DNA from: JAHEEL01 sp963715255
GTDB lineage: Bacteria; Actinomycetota; Acidimicrobiia; Spongiisociales; UBA5794
DNA length: 64,000 bases
Direction: 5' to 3'
NCBI GenBank assembly: GCA_963715255.1
Contig: CAVQRN010000002.1
Location: forward strand, 541,000 to 604,999
Both the position numbers and the translations under genes were made by a program. Below the pieces are notes generated by a model. The model was not told the origin of the DNA. It searched no databases and saw only the letters and a program-made list of their open reading frames with translations. Within the stretch, counting starts at the first letter, position 1. Each line of letters opens with the position of its first letter. Positions 9,422-18,235 of the stretch are shown piece by piece.

Positions 9422-10270
9422 TCAAGCGAATTGCACCGACCTCTTGGCGAAGCCGAATTGAAAGTCGTCAATGACGGTGGTGGGCGTCTGCTCCCGGATC
9501 TGTTGCAGCCCCGACGCGATGAAGAGCGGTGTGAAGTGTTCGACGGTCGGGTGTGCGTATGGCATGCCCGGTGCTCGGTCGTATGCGGCCAGAGCGTTCA
9601 CGTCGCCTCGGTTCAGAGCATCCGCAACCCACGCGTCGAATTCCTTGGACCACCCGGGCACGTGGTTGTCGAGGAACATCTCACGCGTGGCGTATCGGAG
9701 GCCGTGCGTCATGAAACCCGACCCGATGACCAGAATCCCCTCGTCACGCAGCGGCCGGAGCCTGCGTCCCAGGTCGAAGAGGCGTTGGGGGTCATGCGTC
9801 GGCATGCTCATCTGCAGCACGGGCAGATCGGCAAAGGGGTACATGACCTTGAGTGGCACCCACGCTCCGTGATCGAGGCCACGGCTCGCGTGCCGATGGA
9901 TCGGTTCGACGTCAGGCATCATCGACGCGACTCTCCGGGCGAGATTGCTCGCATCCGGAGTGGGATAGGTCATCGTGTAGTAGACGGGGGCGAACCCTCC
10001 GAAGTCGTAGACGAGGGGCGTGTGCTCTTCTGAGGCGGTCAGGCTCAGAGGCGCTGCCTCCCAGTGAGCGCTCACAATCAGAATCGCCCGAGGTTTGGGC
10101 AGCATCTGAGACCAGCCGAACAGCTGACTCATCCAATGCGGGTCGTCGAATACAGGTGGCGCTCCGTGGCTCAGATAGATCGCGGGAAGGGGCCCGTCGT
10201 CTTCGATCCATTCCGGACAGCGAGCGACTCGATGGTGCTTGTTCGTCGAGAAAGCGTGTGTATGCCTCAC
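9422..10270 (-). CDS. DODA-type extradiol ring-cleavage dioxygenase (LigB family)
   Basis: A 282-residue protein of the 4,5-DOPA extradiol dioxygenase (YgiD-like) family, which opens catechol rings using a single non-haem metal. Metal-binding segments are visible: IYLSHGAPP (His, residues ~31-39), IVSAHWE (His), and the HGAWVPLKVMYP and GSGFMTHGLR motifs, which carry the remaining conserved His. Length matches the family (~260-280). The frame opens at GTG 10270 without a clear ribosome site; the first 25 residues are not family-like, so the true start may be slightly downstream. It stands alone in a gene-poor stretch. Confidence 0.85.
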   Translation of the reverse strand: MRHTHAFSTNKHHRVARCPEWIEDDGPLPAIYLSHGAPPVFDDPHWMSQLFGWSQMLPKPRAILIVSAHWEAAPLSLTASEEHTPLVYDFGGFAPVYYTMTYPTPDASNLARRVASMMPDVEPIHRHASRGLDHGAWVPLKVMYPFADLPVLQMSMPTHDPQRLFDLGRRLRPLRDEGILVIGSGFMTHGLRYATREMFLDNHVPGWSKEFDAWVADALNRGDVNALAAYDRAPGMPYAHPTVEHFTPLFIASGLQQIREQTPTTVIDDFQFGFAKRSVQFA

Positions 10271-10492
10271 CGGGCACCGCGGGGTTCATGACACTCATCA
10301 GAGCCACTATCTCTCTGCAACCGATGAGAGGACGTTGCTACTTGCGGCGGATGACATTCCGTTCCTCTCGGGTTGCCGTGCGGGTTGCTCCGCATCGGTG
10401 GTCTGGCGGTCTCCACAGACGTCGGAGTCGATTCCCTGCTCTCGACCTGGCCGATGATCTCCAGCCACGACTACTGCGGCACGACACAGGGT

Positions 10493-10532
10493 GATGTGAC
10501 AGGGGCTGGATGCTCCCAGCCCCTGTCACATC
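10493..10532 (-). terminator. Strong hairpin after the YceI gene
   Basis: A perfect 17-base inverted repeat (arms 10493-10509 and 10516-10532) with a 6-base loop begins eight bases past the YceI stop. It lacks a U-tract on either strand, so it is a terminator or 3'-end stabiliser by position; the exact mechanism is inferred. Confidence 0.7.
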
Positions 10533-10540
10533 GATGGTTG

Positions 10541-11122
10541 TCAGCCGTTGGCGGGGCCTGCCTGCATCTCGATCTCGATGTTGACTTTCTTCGAGACGAG
10601 AACTCCGCCTGCTTCGAGGGGAACGTTCCAGTTCAGGTTCCAATCCTCTCGGTTGATTGTGGTGGTAGCCGAGAACGCTGCTTCTGGTTGCCATATGGAT
10701 CGGTGGTAACGCCGAGGAAGTCGAACTCGAGAGTCACGGGCTGCGTGATGTCCTTGATGGTCGAGTTCGCCATCGAGGACCCAGGACGATCCGCTGGATC
10801 GCACTGCCGTTGATACGAATCTCATCTCTGGGTGGTTCTCGATGTCGAAGAAGTCTGCGGTTCTGATGTGACCATCGCGATCAGCGTCTCCGGTCGAGAC
10901 GGATGCGGTATCGATTACGACTGCGACGCTAGATGCGGCCGGATCCTCCGCTACCTCGATCGTCCCGGCAACGGAACCGAAACTGCCCCGCACCTTGGCG
11001 ACCATCAAATGGCGGACCACGAACTCGGCCGAGGTGTGGGACCCGTCGATGATCCACGTACCGACTGCCGGCACGGCGACCCCGTCGGCGGTTCGGGTGA
11101 GTTCCTGGACTGTGGTTGACAT
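10541..11122 (-). CDS. YceI family lipid-binding protein
   Basis: A 193-residue YceI/lipocalin-like beta-barrel protein, a family that binds isoprenoid or other amphiphilic lipids. The N-terminal GTWIIDGSHTSAEFVVRHLMV and the C-terminal FSATTTINREDWNLNWNVPLE are diagnostic. The middle (10690-10770) reads as nonsense in this frame, but in the next frame it gives IKDITQPVTLEFDFLGVTTD, exactly the family sequence. So two compensating indels bracket it, which points to base-calling error more than decay. No signal peptide, so a cytoplasmic actinobacterial form. ATG 11122 has AAAGGAG six bases upstream. Divergent from a MarR regulator, with operator copies between them. Confidence 0.88.
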   Translation of the reverse strand: MSTTVQELTRTADGVAVPAVGTWIIDGSHTSAEFVVRHLMVAKVRGSFGSVAGTIEVAEDPAASSVAVVIDTASVSTGDADRDGHIRTADFFDIENHPEMRFVSTAVRSSGSSWVLDGELDHQGHHAARDSRVRLPRRYHRSIWQPEAAFSATTTINREDWNLNWNVPLEAGGVLVSKKVNIEIEMQAGPANG

Positions 11123-11137
11123 TGCATTCTCCTTTGA

Positions 11138-11193
11138 TTGCGACGTGCAATGATTGCTGTGCGCAACTATATCAGAGTCGTTGCGTTATGCAA
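11138..11193. promoter_or_regulatory. Three-copy operator array, TTGC-N5-GCAA
   Basis: Three perfect inverted repeats TTGC-N5-GCAA lie at 11138-11150, 11154-11166 and 11181-11193, filling the divergent gap between the YceI and MarR genes. Palindromes of this size are typical MarR-dimer sites, so the likely reading is autorepression by the adjacent MarR protein with co-control of YceI. The palindromes are seen directly; the binding is inferred. Confidence 0.75.
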
Positions 11194-11216
11194 CTATTTT
11201 CTCTAGTGTCCCGGGC

Positions 11217-11708
11217 ATGCCTCCTGTGAAGATCAGAGCCACCCCCGCTTCAGATGCCTGGCGAAACGTGATGACAGCATTCACTCGCGTGAACGCCATC
11301 CTCGCCCGCGAGATGGAGGCCGAGACAACCATCTCCCTCGAGTGGTACGCGATCCTGCTGATGCTCGCGCAGTCAGAAGAAGCAGCCATGCGGCCAAGCG
11401 ACCTCGCCGACCAAATCGGATTGAGCCGCAGCGCAACGACCCGACTTGTCGATCGGCTCGAGTCCGACGGGCTCGTTGAACGCCGCGCCTGCGGCTCGGA
11501 CCGCCGGGGTACGTTTGTCTTGCTCACACCCCGGGGCGAAGAGGTCTTCAAGGGAGCCGGGCGCATCCACCTCCGCGGCATCGACGAGCACGTCGGATCC
11601 CACCTCACCGGCGACGAACTTGCCCAACTCGCAGCGCTGCTCGGGAAACTCGCGGACAGCGTCGGCGGCGACGCCCTCTCAACCCTCTCCCCGAGCGCCG
11701 CGCTCTAG
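11217..11708 (+). CDS. MarR family transcriptional regulator
   Basis: A 163-residue winged-helix regulator. The recognition part is MRPSDLADQIGLSRSATTRLVDRLESDGLVERR (given by position, residues ~60-92), followed by the wing DRRGTFVLLTPRGEE, both standard for MarR. The flanking helices form the dimer interface. The start at ATG 11217 is chosen because the next possible start upstream lies inside the operator array and would add unconserved residues; no strong ribosome site, possibly a leaderless transcript. The partner YceI gene is divergent. Ligand unknown. Confidence 0.87.
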   Translation: MPPVKIRATPASDAWRNVMTAFTRVNAILAREMEAETTISLEWYAILLMLAQSEEAAMRPSDLADQIGLSRSATTRLVDRLESDGLVERRACGSDRRGTFVLLTPRGEEVFKGAGRIHLRGIDEHVGSHLTGDELAQLAALLGKLADSVGGDALSTLSPSAAL

Positions 11709-11805
11709 CGGCGCGCCGCGATCGGGCACGGAAACGACACCTTCTGAAGCTGACGCTCCGGCCCTGGTCCCACCGTGCCCGAACACGCAGACACGAATCG
11801 GGCAA

Positions 11806-11856
11806 CCGCACATAGCAGTACGGGCTTCCACACACGCAGATGGGGACTGGATCGCA
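11806..11856 (+). repeat. Dispersed palindromic repeat, diverged copy D
   Basis: Aligns over about 50 bases with the copy at 14641: CGCACATAGCAGTAC, then ACACGCAG, then a GGATCGC end, against CGCCCATAGCGGTAC, ACACGCAG and GCATCGC. It lies about 100 bases past the MarR stop. Confidence 0.45.
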
Positions 11857-11983
11857 CCTCGCGCGCTGTGACAGGGTGTTCTGACTAGGGTCTCGTGCCG
11901 GACGGTGATCGAGTGGGTCTCGCTCGAAGGTGAGTCACCCTCGGTCAAGGATGGCCGCCGTCATTCATCGATTGGAGGTCGAT

Positions 11984-12397
11984 GTGGCCACACAGGCAGA
12001 GGATCAGAACAGTGAGGAACGGAAGATTCAAGGGTTGAGTCCCGAGGATTGGAGTCTTCGTCAGGCTCGTCGTGCGTTCATCTTTGCGATTCTGACTCCG
12101 GTGTGGTGGATCCTCATGCTCATCCTCATCAATCTGCTAGCCGAATTGCTCCCTTCCACAAGTACTGATTCCACCTTCGTATTCGTCACATGGGGCGTGA
12201 TGGCCCTGATCTTCACAGCCACCGTCACATACACGGGCGTGCAGCAGCGGCAGTTGATTCGGGAGTACGAAGCCCAGCGGGGACTCTGGCTTGCACGGGG
12301 AGCCGTAATCGTCGGGGCGCTCTTCACCATTGCGACCCTGGCCATCATCGTGGCCATCTTCACGAGCGGGGACGCCTCCACTCGACCGCTGCTCTGA
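11984..12397 (+). CDS. Small two-to-three-pass membrane protein (hypothetical)
   Basis: A 137-residue protein with a charged N-terminus (ATQAEDQNSEERKIQGL) and hydrophobic stretches at about residues 31-52 (FIFAILTPVWWILMLILINL), 66-84 (FVTWGVMALIFTATVTY) and 107-128. The start is GTG 11984, five bases after a GGAGG ribosome site; an upstream ATG at 11930 has none. I do not recognise a family. It is transcribed in the same direction as the MarR gene but ~275 bases away. Confidence 0.65.
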   Translation: MATQAEDQNSEERKIQGLSPEDWSLRQARRAFIFAILTPVWWILMLILINLLAELLPSTSTDSTFVFVTWGVMALIFTATVTYTGVQQRQLIREYEAQRGLWLARGAVIVGALFTIATLAIIVAIFTSGDASTRPLL

Positions 12398-12665
12398 ACG
12401 ACGACCTCCCGGCCCGCCGTCACTACCAAGCTGAGCAGCGCACATGCGCACCCATGGGCGGTCCGCGATGGGCAGGTCAGGTTGTACGCGTGAAGGGTCC
12501 GCGTACCGGGTGTCGGAGAGAGTCGCTTGGCTAGAGTCGGCAGAGAATGGCCCAAGCTTCGAGTGATCGAGCGCGACAGCCCTGCGGCGTTGATTCCCAA
12601 CCGTGTGAGCTGCTCGGGGCTGAGTTCACGGATTGACTGTCGTGCGGCGGGAAGTGAGGTGACCG

Positions 12666-13820
12666 TTGGCCGATCGGTATGAGACGGTCATCGTCGGTGG
12701 CGGGATCGCTGGTCTGGCGTGTGCGCGTCGACTCCACGACAGCCAGCGATCATTCCTGCTCATCACGGAGGACGTTGGTGGTCGTATCCGCACGTCCGCG
12801 GATGGAACGGTCAACCTTGGTGCCTACTACGTGAGGGGCGACTACGACCACGTGAACCAGTTCGTTGACCGGGGCCGCCGGATCAAGCGGCGCCACATCC
12901 TGCGCGGCGACCCGAACGGTTCGTTCACCCGACGAGACGTGCCGCTGCTTCGGCACCCCCTGCAGGCTGTCCGTTTCGTTCGTTTCATGCGCATGTTCCG
13001 TCGCCACTATGAGACGCTGAAACAGGATTGTGTGGCGATGTCACAGGCCCAGGCGATCCGCGCAGATCCACTCCTATACGACCTCTACCACGAGCCGGCG
13101 CCCCGGTTCATTCAGCGGAATCGGATCGAGGACATCGCCCGGTCCTATCTTGCCCCTGCCGCACAAGGCACCGCCTTCACCTCCGTGGACCGGCTAACTG
13201 CGTTCACGATGTTGGTCGGAACCCTCCCCCTGATCGTCCCTATGTACGAATACACGTTCCGCTTCGACGTCCTGATCGCTGGTTTCGAAGACGCTGTGCT
13301 CATCGATTCCGTGACGGCGGTCACACGCAAGGGTGTCGGATACTCGATGCAGACCCGCAACAGCGGCACCGTCTCAGCCGACAACGTCGTGGTTGCCACC
13401 CCTATCGACGTCTCCGCCCGACTCCTGGACCTCGGCCGAGTGAAGAGCCCTATTGACGCCCACATGTTCCTGGTCAGGGGCAAGCTGCGCCGACCGTGGA
13501 GGCAAGCCACCTTCACCCTGTTCCCCGACGGTGACCGCATCCTCGCGATCGCCCAGCAGACAGACGGATCGACGCTGTTCTGCTCGGTATCGGACGATCC
13601 CGACTTCGGGCGGTGTTTCACCACCTGGGACGTCGTCGAACACCACTACTGGAACCCGGCGTTCCACCTCGAAGGAGACGCCCTCCTCGAATGCGAGCAG
13701 GCACCGGGCCTCTACCTGGTGGGCGACCACAATGTATGCAACCTCGAAGACGCTTACATCACCGGCATCTACGCCGCCAACAGAATCCTCGCCGGACACG
13801 GGAACGCCACACCGACGTAG
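12666..13820 (+). CDS. FAD-dependent oxidoreductase (amine oxidase-like)
   Basis: A 384-residue flavoprotein. The start ETVIVGGGIAGLACARRLHDSQRSFLLITEDVGGRIRT (by position, residues ~6-43) has the Rossmann GxGxxG, the ribose-binding acidic residue and the GGRxRT motif of the amine oxidase/protoporphyrinogen oxidase/phytoene desaturase group. The C-terminal YLVGDHNVCNLEDAYITGI is the second FAD-contact GD motif. The rest is not close to any subfamily I know, so substrate is open. It starts at TTG 12666 with AGGTG five bases upstream. Its last 80 residues are duplicated, with a stop, at 290-529. A dispersed repeat follows 46 bases after the stop. Confidence 0.8.
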   Translation: MADRYETVIVGGGIAGLACARRLHDSQRSFLLITEDVGGRIRTSADGTVNLGAYYVRGDYDHVNQFVDRGRRIKRRHILRGDPNGSFTRRDVPLLRHPLQAVRFVRFMRMFRRHYETLKQDCVAMSQAQAIRADPLLYDLYHEPAPRFIQRNRIEDIARSYLAPAAQGTAFTSVDRLTAFTMLVGTLPLIVPMYEYTFRFDVLIAGFEDAVLIDSVTAVTRKGVGYSMQTRNSGTVSADNVVVATPIDVSARLLDLGRVKSPIDAHMFLVRGKLRRPWRQATFTLFPDGDRILAIAQQTDGSTLFCSVSDDPDFGRCFTTWDVVEHHYWNPAFHLEGDALLECEQAPGLYLVGDHNVCNLEDAYITGIYAANRILAGHGNATPT

Positions 13821-13866
13821 CCGACCAGCGACGACGTCGAACAACCGAGAGTCACGCAACCAACGC

Positions 13867-13894
13867 CCGCCCATGTCGAGGCACAAGTGGGCGG
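13867..13894. repeat. Dispersed palindromic repeat, compact copy E
   Basis: CCGCCCA (13867-13873) pairs perfectly with TGGGCGG (13888-13894); inside, TGT and ACA can extend the stem. It lies between two same-strand genes, 46 bases past a stop codon. Confidence 0.75.
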
Positions 13895-13961
13895 TCCGAG
13901 ACTGTGGCGGGGCAATCGATACCCTCCTGTCTCCCGGCCGGTACGAACGCAAAGAGCAGCC

Positions 13962-14615
13962 ATGCAATCTGAAACAGCACCAGGAACGGCGAAGCCAACA
14001 CTGCGAGGATGGCAGCACGCTGCGATGTTCCCGATCGCCGTCGTCGCCGGGGCGTTGCTCGTCGCCACAGCACCGACGACAGCTGGCCGCATCAGCTCTG
14101 CGATATTCGCAACGACCGCAGTTCTGCTCTTCGGCGTAAGCGCCCTTCTCCACCGAGGCACGTGGACACCGAAGGCCGAGGCACTGCTCCGACGTGTCGA
14201 CCATGCAAACATCTACCTGATCATCGCCGGCACCTACACGCCGTTCGCTGTTCTCGCTCTGCCACAAAACGAAGGCAAGGTACTCCTTGCGATCGTATGG
14301 GCCGGTGCGCTGATCGGTGTGGCGTTGCGAGTCTTCTGGATCGGTACACCCCGTTGGCTGTCAACAACGCTCTATGTAGTCGTTGGTTGGATTGTTGTCT
14401 TCTTCATCCCCGACCTGATCGAAGAAGCCGGTGCGGGCGTGGTTGTGCTTGTCGCCCTGGGTGGCATCCTCTACACCATTGGAGCGATCGTGTATGCAAC
14501 CAAGTGGCCCAACCCCTCCCTGCGAAGGTACGGATTCCACGAGGTGTTCCACTCACTGACGATCGCCGCATTCACTGCCCACTACGTCGCAGTGTGGCTC
14601 GTCGTACACCAATAG
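13962..14615 (+). CDS. Hemolysin III / PAQR family membrane protein
   Basis: A 217-residue seven-helix membrane protein of the hemolysin III (YqfA/YplQ) branch of the PAQR family, metal-dependent membrane hydrolase-like proteins of uncertain bacterial role. Conserved zinc-site segments are in place: SALLHRG (helix 2, Ser and His), DHANIYLIIAGTYTP (helix 3, Asp), and HEVFHSLTIAAFTAHYVAV (last helix, paired His). Start at ATG 13962 follows an AGAG and precedes the first hydrophobic stretch by ~20 residues. A dispersed repeat begins 26 bases after its stop. Confidence 0.88.
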   Translation: MQSETAPGTAKPTLRGWQHAAMFPIAVVAGALLVATAPTTAGRISSAIFATTAVLLFGVSALLHRGTWTPKAEALLRRVDHANIYLIIAGTYTPFAVLALPQNEGKVLLAIVWAGALIGVALRVFWIGTPRWLSTTLYVVVGWIVVFFIPDLIEEAGAGVVVLVALGGILYTIGAIVYATKWPNPSLRRYGFHEVFHSLTIAAFTAHYVAVWLVVHQ

Positions 14616-14640
14616 GAACACACCGGACTTCACCAACCGA

Positions 14641-14735
14641 GACCCGCCCATAGCGGTACATACCCGCGGACGACACGCAGCAAACAGCGGCTGCATCGCG
14701 TTCGTTGGAGATTGTCGCTCCGGAACCGGACTGTG
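14641..14735 (+). repeat. Dispersed palindromic repeat, long copy B
   Basis: Begins GACCCGCCCATAGCGGTAC, followed by ACACGCAG, CAGCGGCTGCATCGCG and a TTGTCGCTCCGG tail. Same order of blocks as 593-650 and 52383-52462. The remaining bases to 14921 show nothing else. Confidence 0.65.
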
Positions 14736-14921
14736 GCCCACCACCGCACTTCGAGCAGAGCTGGTCACCGGAAGTCTGAATCGCCCGCCCCCCTCGTGAG
14801 GAGCGCCGAAGGACGGGGGAATGGATTTGGGGGCTCACAGGGACAAATCCGTGTTCCTTCAAGCCAGTTCGGCGCTTTCTTCCTTTGACAGCTGTCACCG
14901 TTTGACAGCGACCGGCACGCG

Positions 14922-17501
14922 TCAGACGAGATCCTGTTCTCGAGCGAGCGCTGCAGCTTCCTTCCGTGACGAGACGCCCAGTTTCGTAAGGAGAGCGGAC
15001 ACGTGATGGTCGACCGTCTTGGGCGATACGAAGAGCCGTTCGGCAATGTCGGTATTGGTCAGCCCGCTGGCCACAAGTTCGAGAACTTCGACTTGTCTCG
15101 GGGTGAGACCTGCTGGATGCGACCGGGTCTCCTTTCTTGGGCCTCGCGGAACGCCTTGGATGCCCATTCGGCGGAGTCGTCGACGCAGCTTCGCGGCCGC
15201 CGGGGTCGCTTCCAGTCCATCGAGGATGTCGAGGGCCTCGAGGAGACGCGGCGGGTCTTCGCTGTCCATGAGTGCGATCGCCTGCTCATATCCACAGCCG
15301 ATTTGAGCCCACGCGTCCGCTGCTTCTCGCCAGCTTCCGGCGATCTGCCGGGCGTAGGGCGTCTCTGGTCCTTGAAGCGGATCGGTGGTGCCGGTTGCGC
15401 GCCACATCCAGAAGGCGAGCTCATCGGTGATCCACGGCTGTCGCGCGGTCAAGGCGAGTTGGTACGCATCGGCGATCGCAGAGCCGATTCCCTGCAAATC
15501 GTCACGCAGCCAGGCCAGTTCGGCTCGAGCCGCTGCCACCGGAGCGATCCTTTGGAGTTCGCCCGTCGGTTCGGCGAGCCGCCAGGCTTCTTCGAGCGTC
15601 TTCTCGACTTCTGGTTCACCACGGCGGACGTACAGCCTGGCCAAGGTCGCGAGGGCGGGCATGTTCGTGATCCCGGGTTCCTCCGGCCGGCCGAGCACCC
15701 AGAGAGCATCCCTCTCGGCCTGCGACCAATGACCGCGCTCGAAACCCAAGCGGGCGCGTTCCGCGGTTATGTAGTAGATGGACCCTGCAAGCTCCCGATT
15801 CCAGGCATAGGCGAGCCCCTCGTCGATGTAGCGCTCTGCTTTGTCGTACTGGCGGTAGTCGAGGGCGGTCCAGACGAGGTTGGCGTACGCCCGGCCGGCG
15901 TGGTCATCGAACTGTTCCCTGACCGAGATTTCGAGGCTTTCTTCGAGGAGGGCATATCCCTCCATGTCGCCAACGCGCAATCTCGTGCTGCCGAGGTTGT
16001 TCAGCGCGTGGGCGAGTGTGTCCTGATCATCGAGCTCTCGCGCCACGGTGATCGCCTTCGTCGCCCATGCCTCGGCCTCATCGGCTTGCTGGGCAAGCAT
16101 GAAGACCTGCGCCAGGTTGCTGTAGGCCATCGCCAGTTCTTTCGATCGACGGACCGAGGTGAGTACCTCGACCGCAGCCAAGCCGGCTTCCACAGCTTTC
16201 TCGCTGTGTCCCAGCCACCAGTGCAGTCGGGAGATCCATCGCAGCACATCCCCTTCTCGGATGGTGACGCCGAGCTCTCGCCACAGCGCGAGCGCCCGTT
16301 CAGCCGCCGCCAGTGCTTTGACTGCTTCGTTCGTGAAGTAGCACTCGATGGCGTAGTCGGCAAACAGCTGTGCTCGGTCCTCGACGGAGAACTCGGTGGC
16401 ATATTCGACGGCGATCTGGAAGTGGGCGAGGGCCTCCCGATGTGCTGCAGCAGCTGATGCTCGTCGCCCTGCCGCTGGGGCGTACCGGGCGATCGCAGCC
16501 CCGTCGGAGGCTTGGCGGGCATGGTGAACGATCCGGGCGATATCCGCGTTCCGGCTCGCAAGGACCTCGATCGCAAATACATTCAATGCTCGGCGCCGCG
16601 AAGGCGTCAGCGACCCCTCCATGGCACCGCGCACAAGCTCGTGGCGATACCACGCGGCTGTACCGTCGAACTCGATGAGTCCGCGCTGGCGGCATTCATC
16701 GAGCGCATCTGATCCGTACTCAGGAAACGCCTCGAGTAACCAGCGCTCGGTCTGACCCGGCACAACCGAGACCAAGTCGGCTACTGCCCGGCCGGTCGCT
16801 GACAAACGTGAGGCTCGGGTTCGAACTGCGTCACGAACGTTGATGGGTACATCGCCACCGGGAGCCATCAGCGCCTCGGTAACGAGGAACGGGTTCCCCC
16901 GAGTCTTGATGAACAGACCTTCGACGGAGCCCGCGTATCCGGCTGCGGCCTCCTCAACCGCCGCCATCGACAGCGGCGCCAGATGGATTCGATGCACCGC
17001 GGAGGCCGGCAGGTCTCCGACGACGAGCATCAGGGGATGGTCGTCCGGCACTTCCTCGTCGCGATACGTGAGGATCAGCATCGCCGGGACTCGGTCAATG
17101 CGCCGACCCAGGAACTTGAGAACATCGAGGGTGGCTCCGTCGGCCCAATGGACATCCTCGACGATCACACCGGTCGGGCGACTTCCGTCGGCAAGCACAT
17201 CGAGGACCGCGTCGAAGACTTTGCCACGCGTCCCTTCACCTACCGCGTCCTTCAGGACACCGTCCACTTGGATCGCTATGTCGTGGAATGGTCCGAGCGT
17301 CCGCGGGGTCGAGAGGTCGTCGCACACGCCCCACAGGATGCGGGCATCGTCACGGTGGTTGTGAGAAAACGATTGCACCAATCGGGTCTTGCCGATACCC
17401 GCTTCGCCACCGACGAGGACAACGGAGCCGGAACTACGCCCGGCGTCCTTGAGCGCGTTGTCCAGAACCTCAAGATCTGCCGCTCGTTCGAGAAGGTCCA
17501 C
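14922..17501 (-). CDS. Large LuxR regulator with AAA ATPase and TPR region
   Basis: An ~859-residue signal-transducing regulator of the LAL/MalT-like type. Order: N-terminal P-loop ATPase (VLVGGEAGIGKTRLV, Walker A, residues ~31-45; Walker B region VIVEDVHWADG), a winged-helix-like linker, a long TPR stretch (EALAHFQIAVEYATEF; SNLAQVFMLAQQADEAEAW; LNNLGSTRLRVGDMEGYALL), and a C-terminal LuxR helix-turn-helix (LTPRQVEVLELVASGLTN; VSPKTVDHHVSALLTKLGV). Start taken as GTG 17501 because the family usually begins just before this LLERAADLEVL segment; the frame is open to an ATG at 17648. A small gene with a strong ribosome site lies upstream on the same strand. Confidence 0.87.
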   Translation of the reverse strand: MDLLERAADLEVLDNALKDAGRSSGSVVLVGGEAGIGKTRLVQSFSHNHRDDARILWGVCDDLSTPRTLGPFHDIAIQVDGVLKDAVGEGTRGKVFDAVLDVLADGSRPTGVIVEDVHWADGATLDVLKFLGRRIDRVPAMLILTYRDEEVPDDHPLMLVVGDLPASAVHRIHLAPLSMAAVEEAAAGYAGSVEGLFIKTRGNPFLVTEALMAPGGDVPINVRDAVRTRASRLSATGRAVADLVSVVPGQTERWLLEAFPEYGSDALDECRQRGLIEFDGTAAWYRHELVRGAMEGSLTPSRRRALNVFAIEVLASRNADIARIVHHARQASDGAAIARYAPAAGRRASAAAAHREALAHFQIAVEYATEFSVEDRAQLFADYAIECYFTNEAVKALAAAERALALWRELGVTIREGDVLRWISRLHWWLGHSEKAVEAGLAAVEVLTSVRRSKELAMAYSNLAQVFMLAQQADEAEAWATKAITVARELDDQDTLAHALNNLGSTRLRVGDMEGYALLEESLEISVREQFDDHAGRAYANLVWTALDYRQYDKAERYIDEGLAYAWNRELAGSIYYITAERARLGFERGHWSQAERDALWVLGRPEEPGITNMPALATLARLYVRRGEPEVEKTLEEAWRLAEPTGELQRIAPVAAARAELAWLRDDLQGIGSAIADAYQLALTARQPWITDELAFWMWRATGTTDPLQGPETPYARQIAGSWREAADAWAQIGCGYEQAIALMDSEDPPRLLEALDILDGLEATPAAAKLRRRLRRMGIQGVPRGPRKETRSHPAGLTPRQVEVLELVASGLTNTDIAERLFVSPKTVDHHVSALLTKLGVSSRKEAAALAREQDLV

Positions 17502-17764
17502 ATAGTGAGCGTACTGCGGTCTGCGCGGCGTGTCCCGGCAACGGACTGCTCGGGTTGCCAACGCCGCCAGCCGACCTCGACCGGTAGGTCGTCCGGAACG
17601 CCAACGTACCGCGTGCCTCTTCGAGTCGTGGAGCGATTGGCGCTGCACGTCCCGAGAGGATCGCTGCGGTGCCGATCACCGTGCTGACAGTGAGCCACCA
17701 ATAGGCGCCCAACAGGTCCGTCAGATCCGAAATGGACCACTCCGTGTGGAGGCCTCCGAGGTTC

Positions 17765-17953
17765 TCATACCGCGGTGCGAGGCATCGACGATCGAGGCCT
17801 CCTCACCGTATCGGTGACGGTCAACGGCACCGCGAGACTGCGGCGGCGAAGCCTTCCGGGGAGCCGCAGTGACGCAAACAGCCGCTCAGTTGTTGCTTCA
17901 CGCTGCCGGTCATGCTGGATGGACTCAATCACCTTGTCTTGCATGTAGTACAT
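17765..17953 (-). CDS. Small hypothetical protein upstream of the LuxR gene
   Basis: A 62-residue frame starting MYYMQDKVIESIQHDRQ with AAGGAG nine bases upstream, one of the best ribosome sites in the window. The N-terminal half is helical and charged (REATTERLFASLR); the C-terminal half is basic. Short actinobacterial proteins of this look (helix rich in Arg/Glu after a short aromatic start) are common next to regulators, but I cannot name a family. It may be co-transcribed with the LuxR gene 260 bases downstream. Confidence 0.55.
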   Translation of the reverse strand: MYYMQDKVIESIQHDRQREATTERLFASLRLPGRLRRRSLAVPLTVTDTVRRPRSSMPRTAV

Positions 17954-18235
17954 CTGAACTCTCCTTCGTTCTTATGTCTGCTCGAGAAGCTCATCGTCTC
18001 TCAAGAGCCACCGGTTCGCATCGGAACGAACCCCCCATATTGCGCCGGCGGTTACCCATGTTGGGATTCATCAGGTGCCCGGCTGAGGTGTGAACCGCAC
18101 TCGTCGGGGACGGTGGAAGGTGATCCGCAGTCCTTGGACGGACGATTTCGGCACGGCAGCGCGCAGTGGAGCACCCGACACGACACAGACATCGACAGCC
18201 CGGCCCTACAGTCGGCGCTCGGCATAGGATTGAGC

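Noticed and set aside
13374..14267. A long minus-strand frame across the oxidoreductase end and hemolysin III gene
   Set aside because: It spans two good plus-strand genes and a repeat, and has no recognisable protein features.
15003..16457. A long open frame on the plus strand (484 codons)
   Set aside because: It lies opposite the LuxR-ATPase gene, has no domain and an unnatural composition; typical antisense shadow in high-GC DNA.
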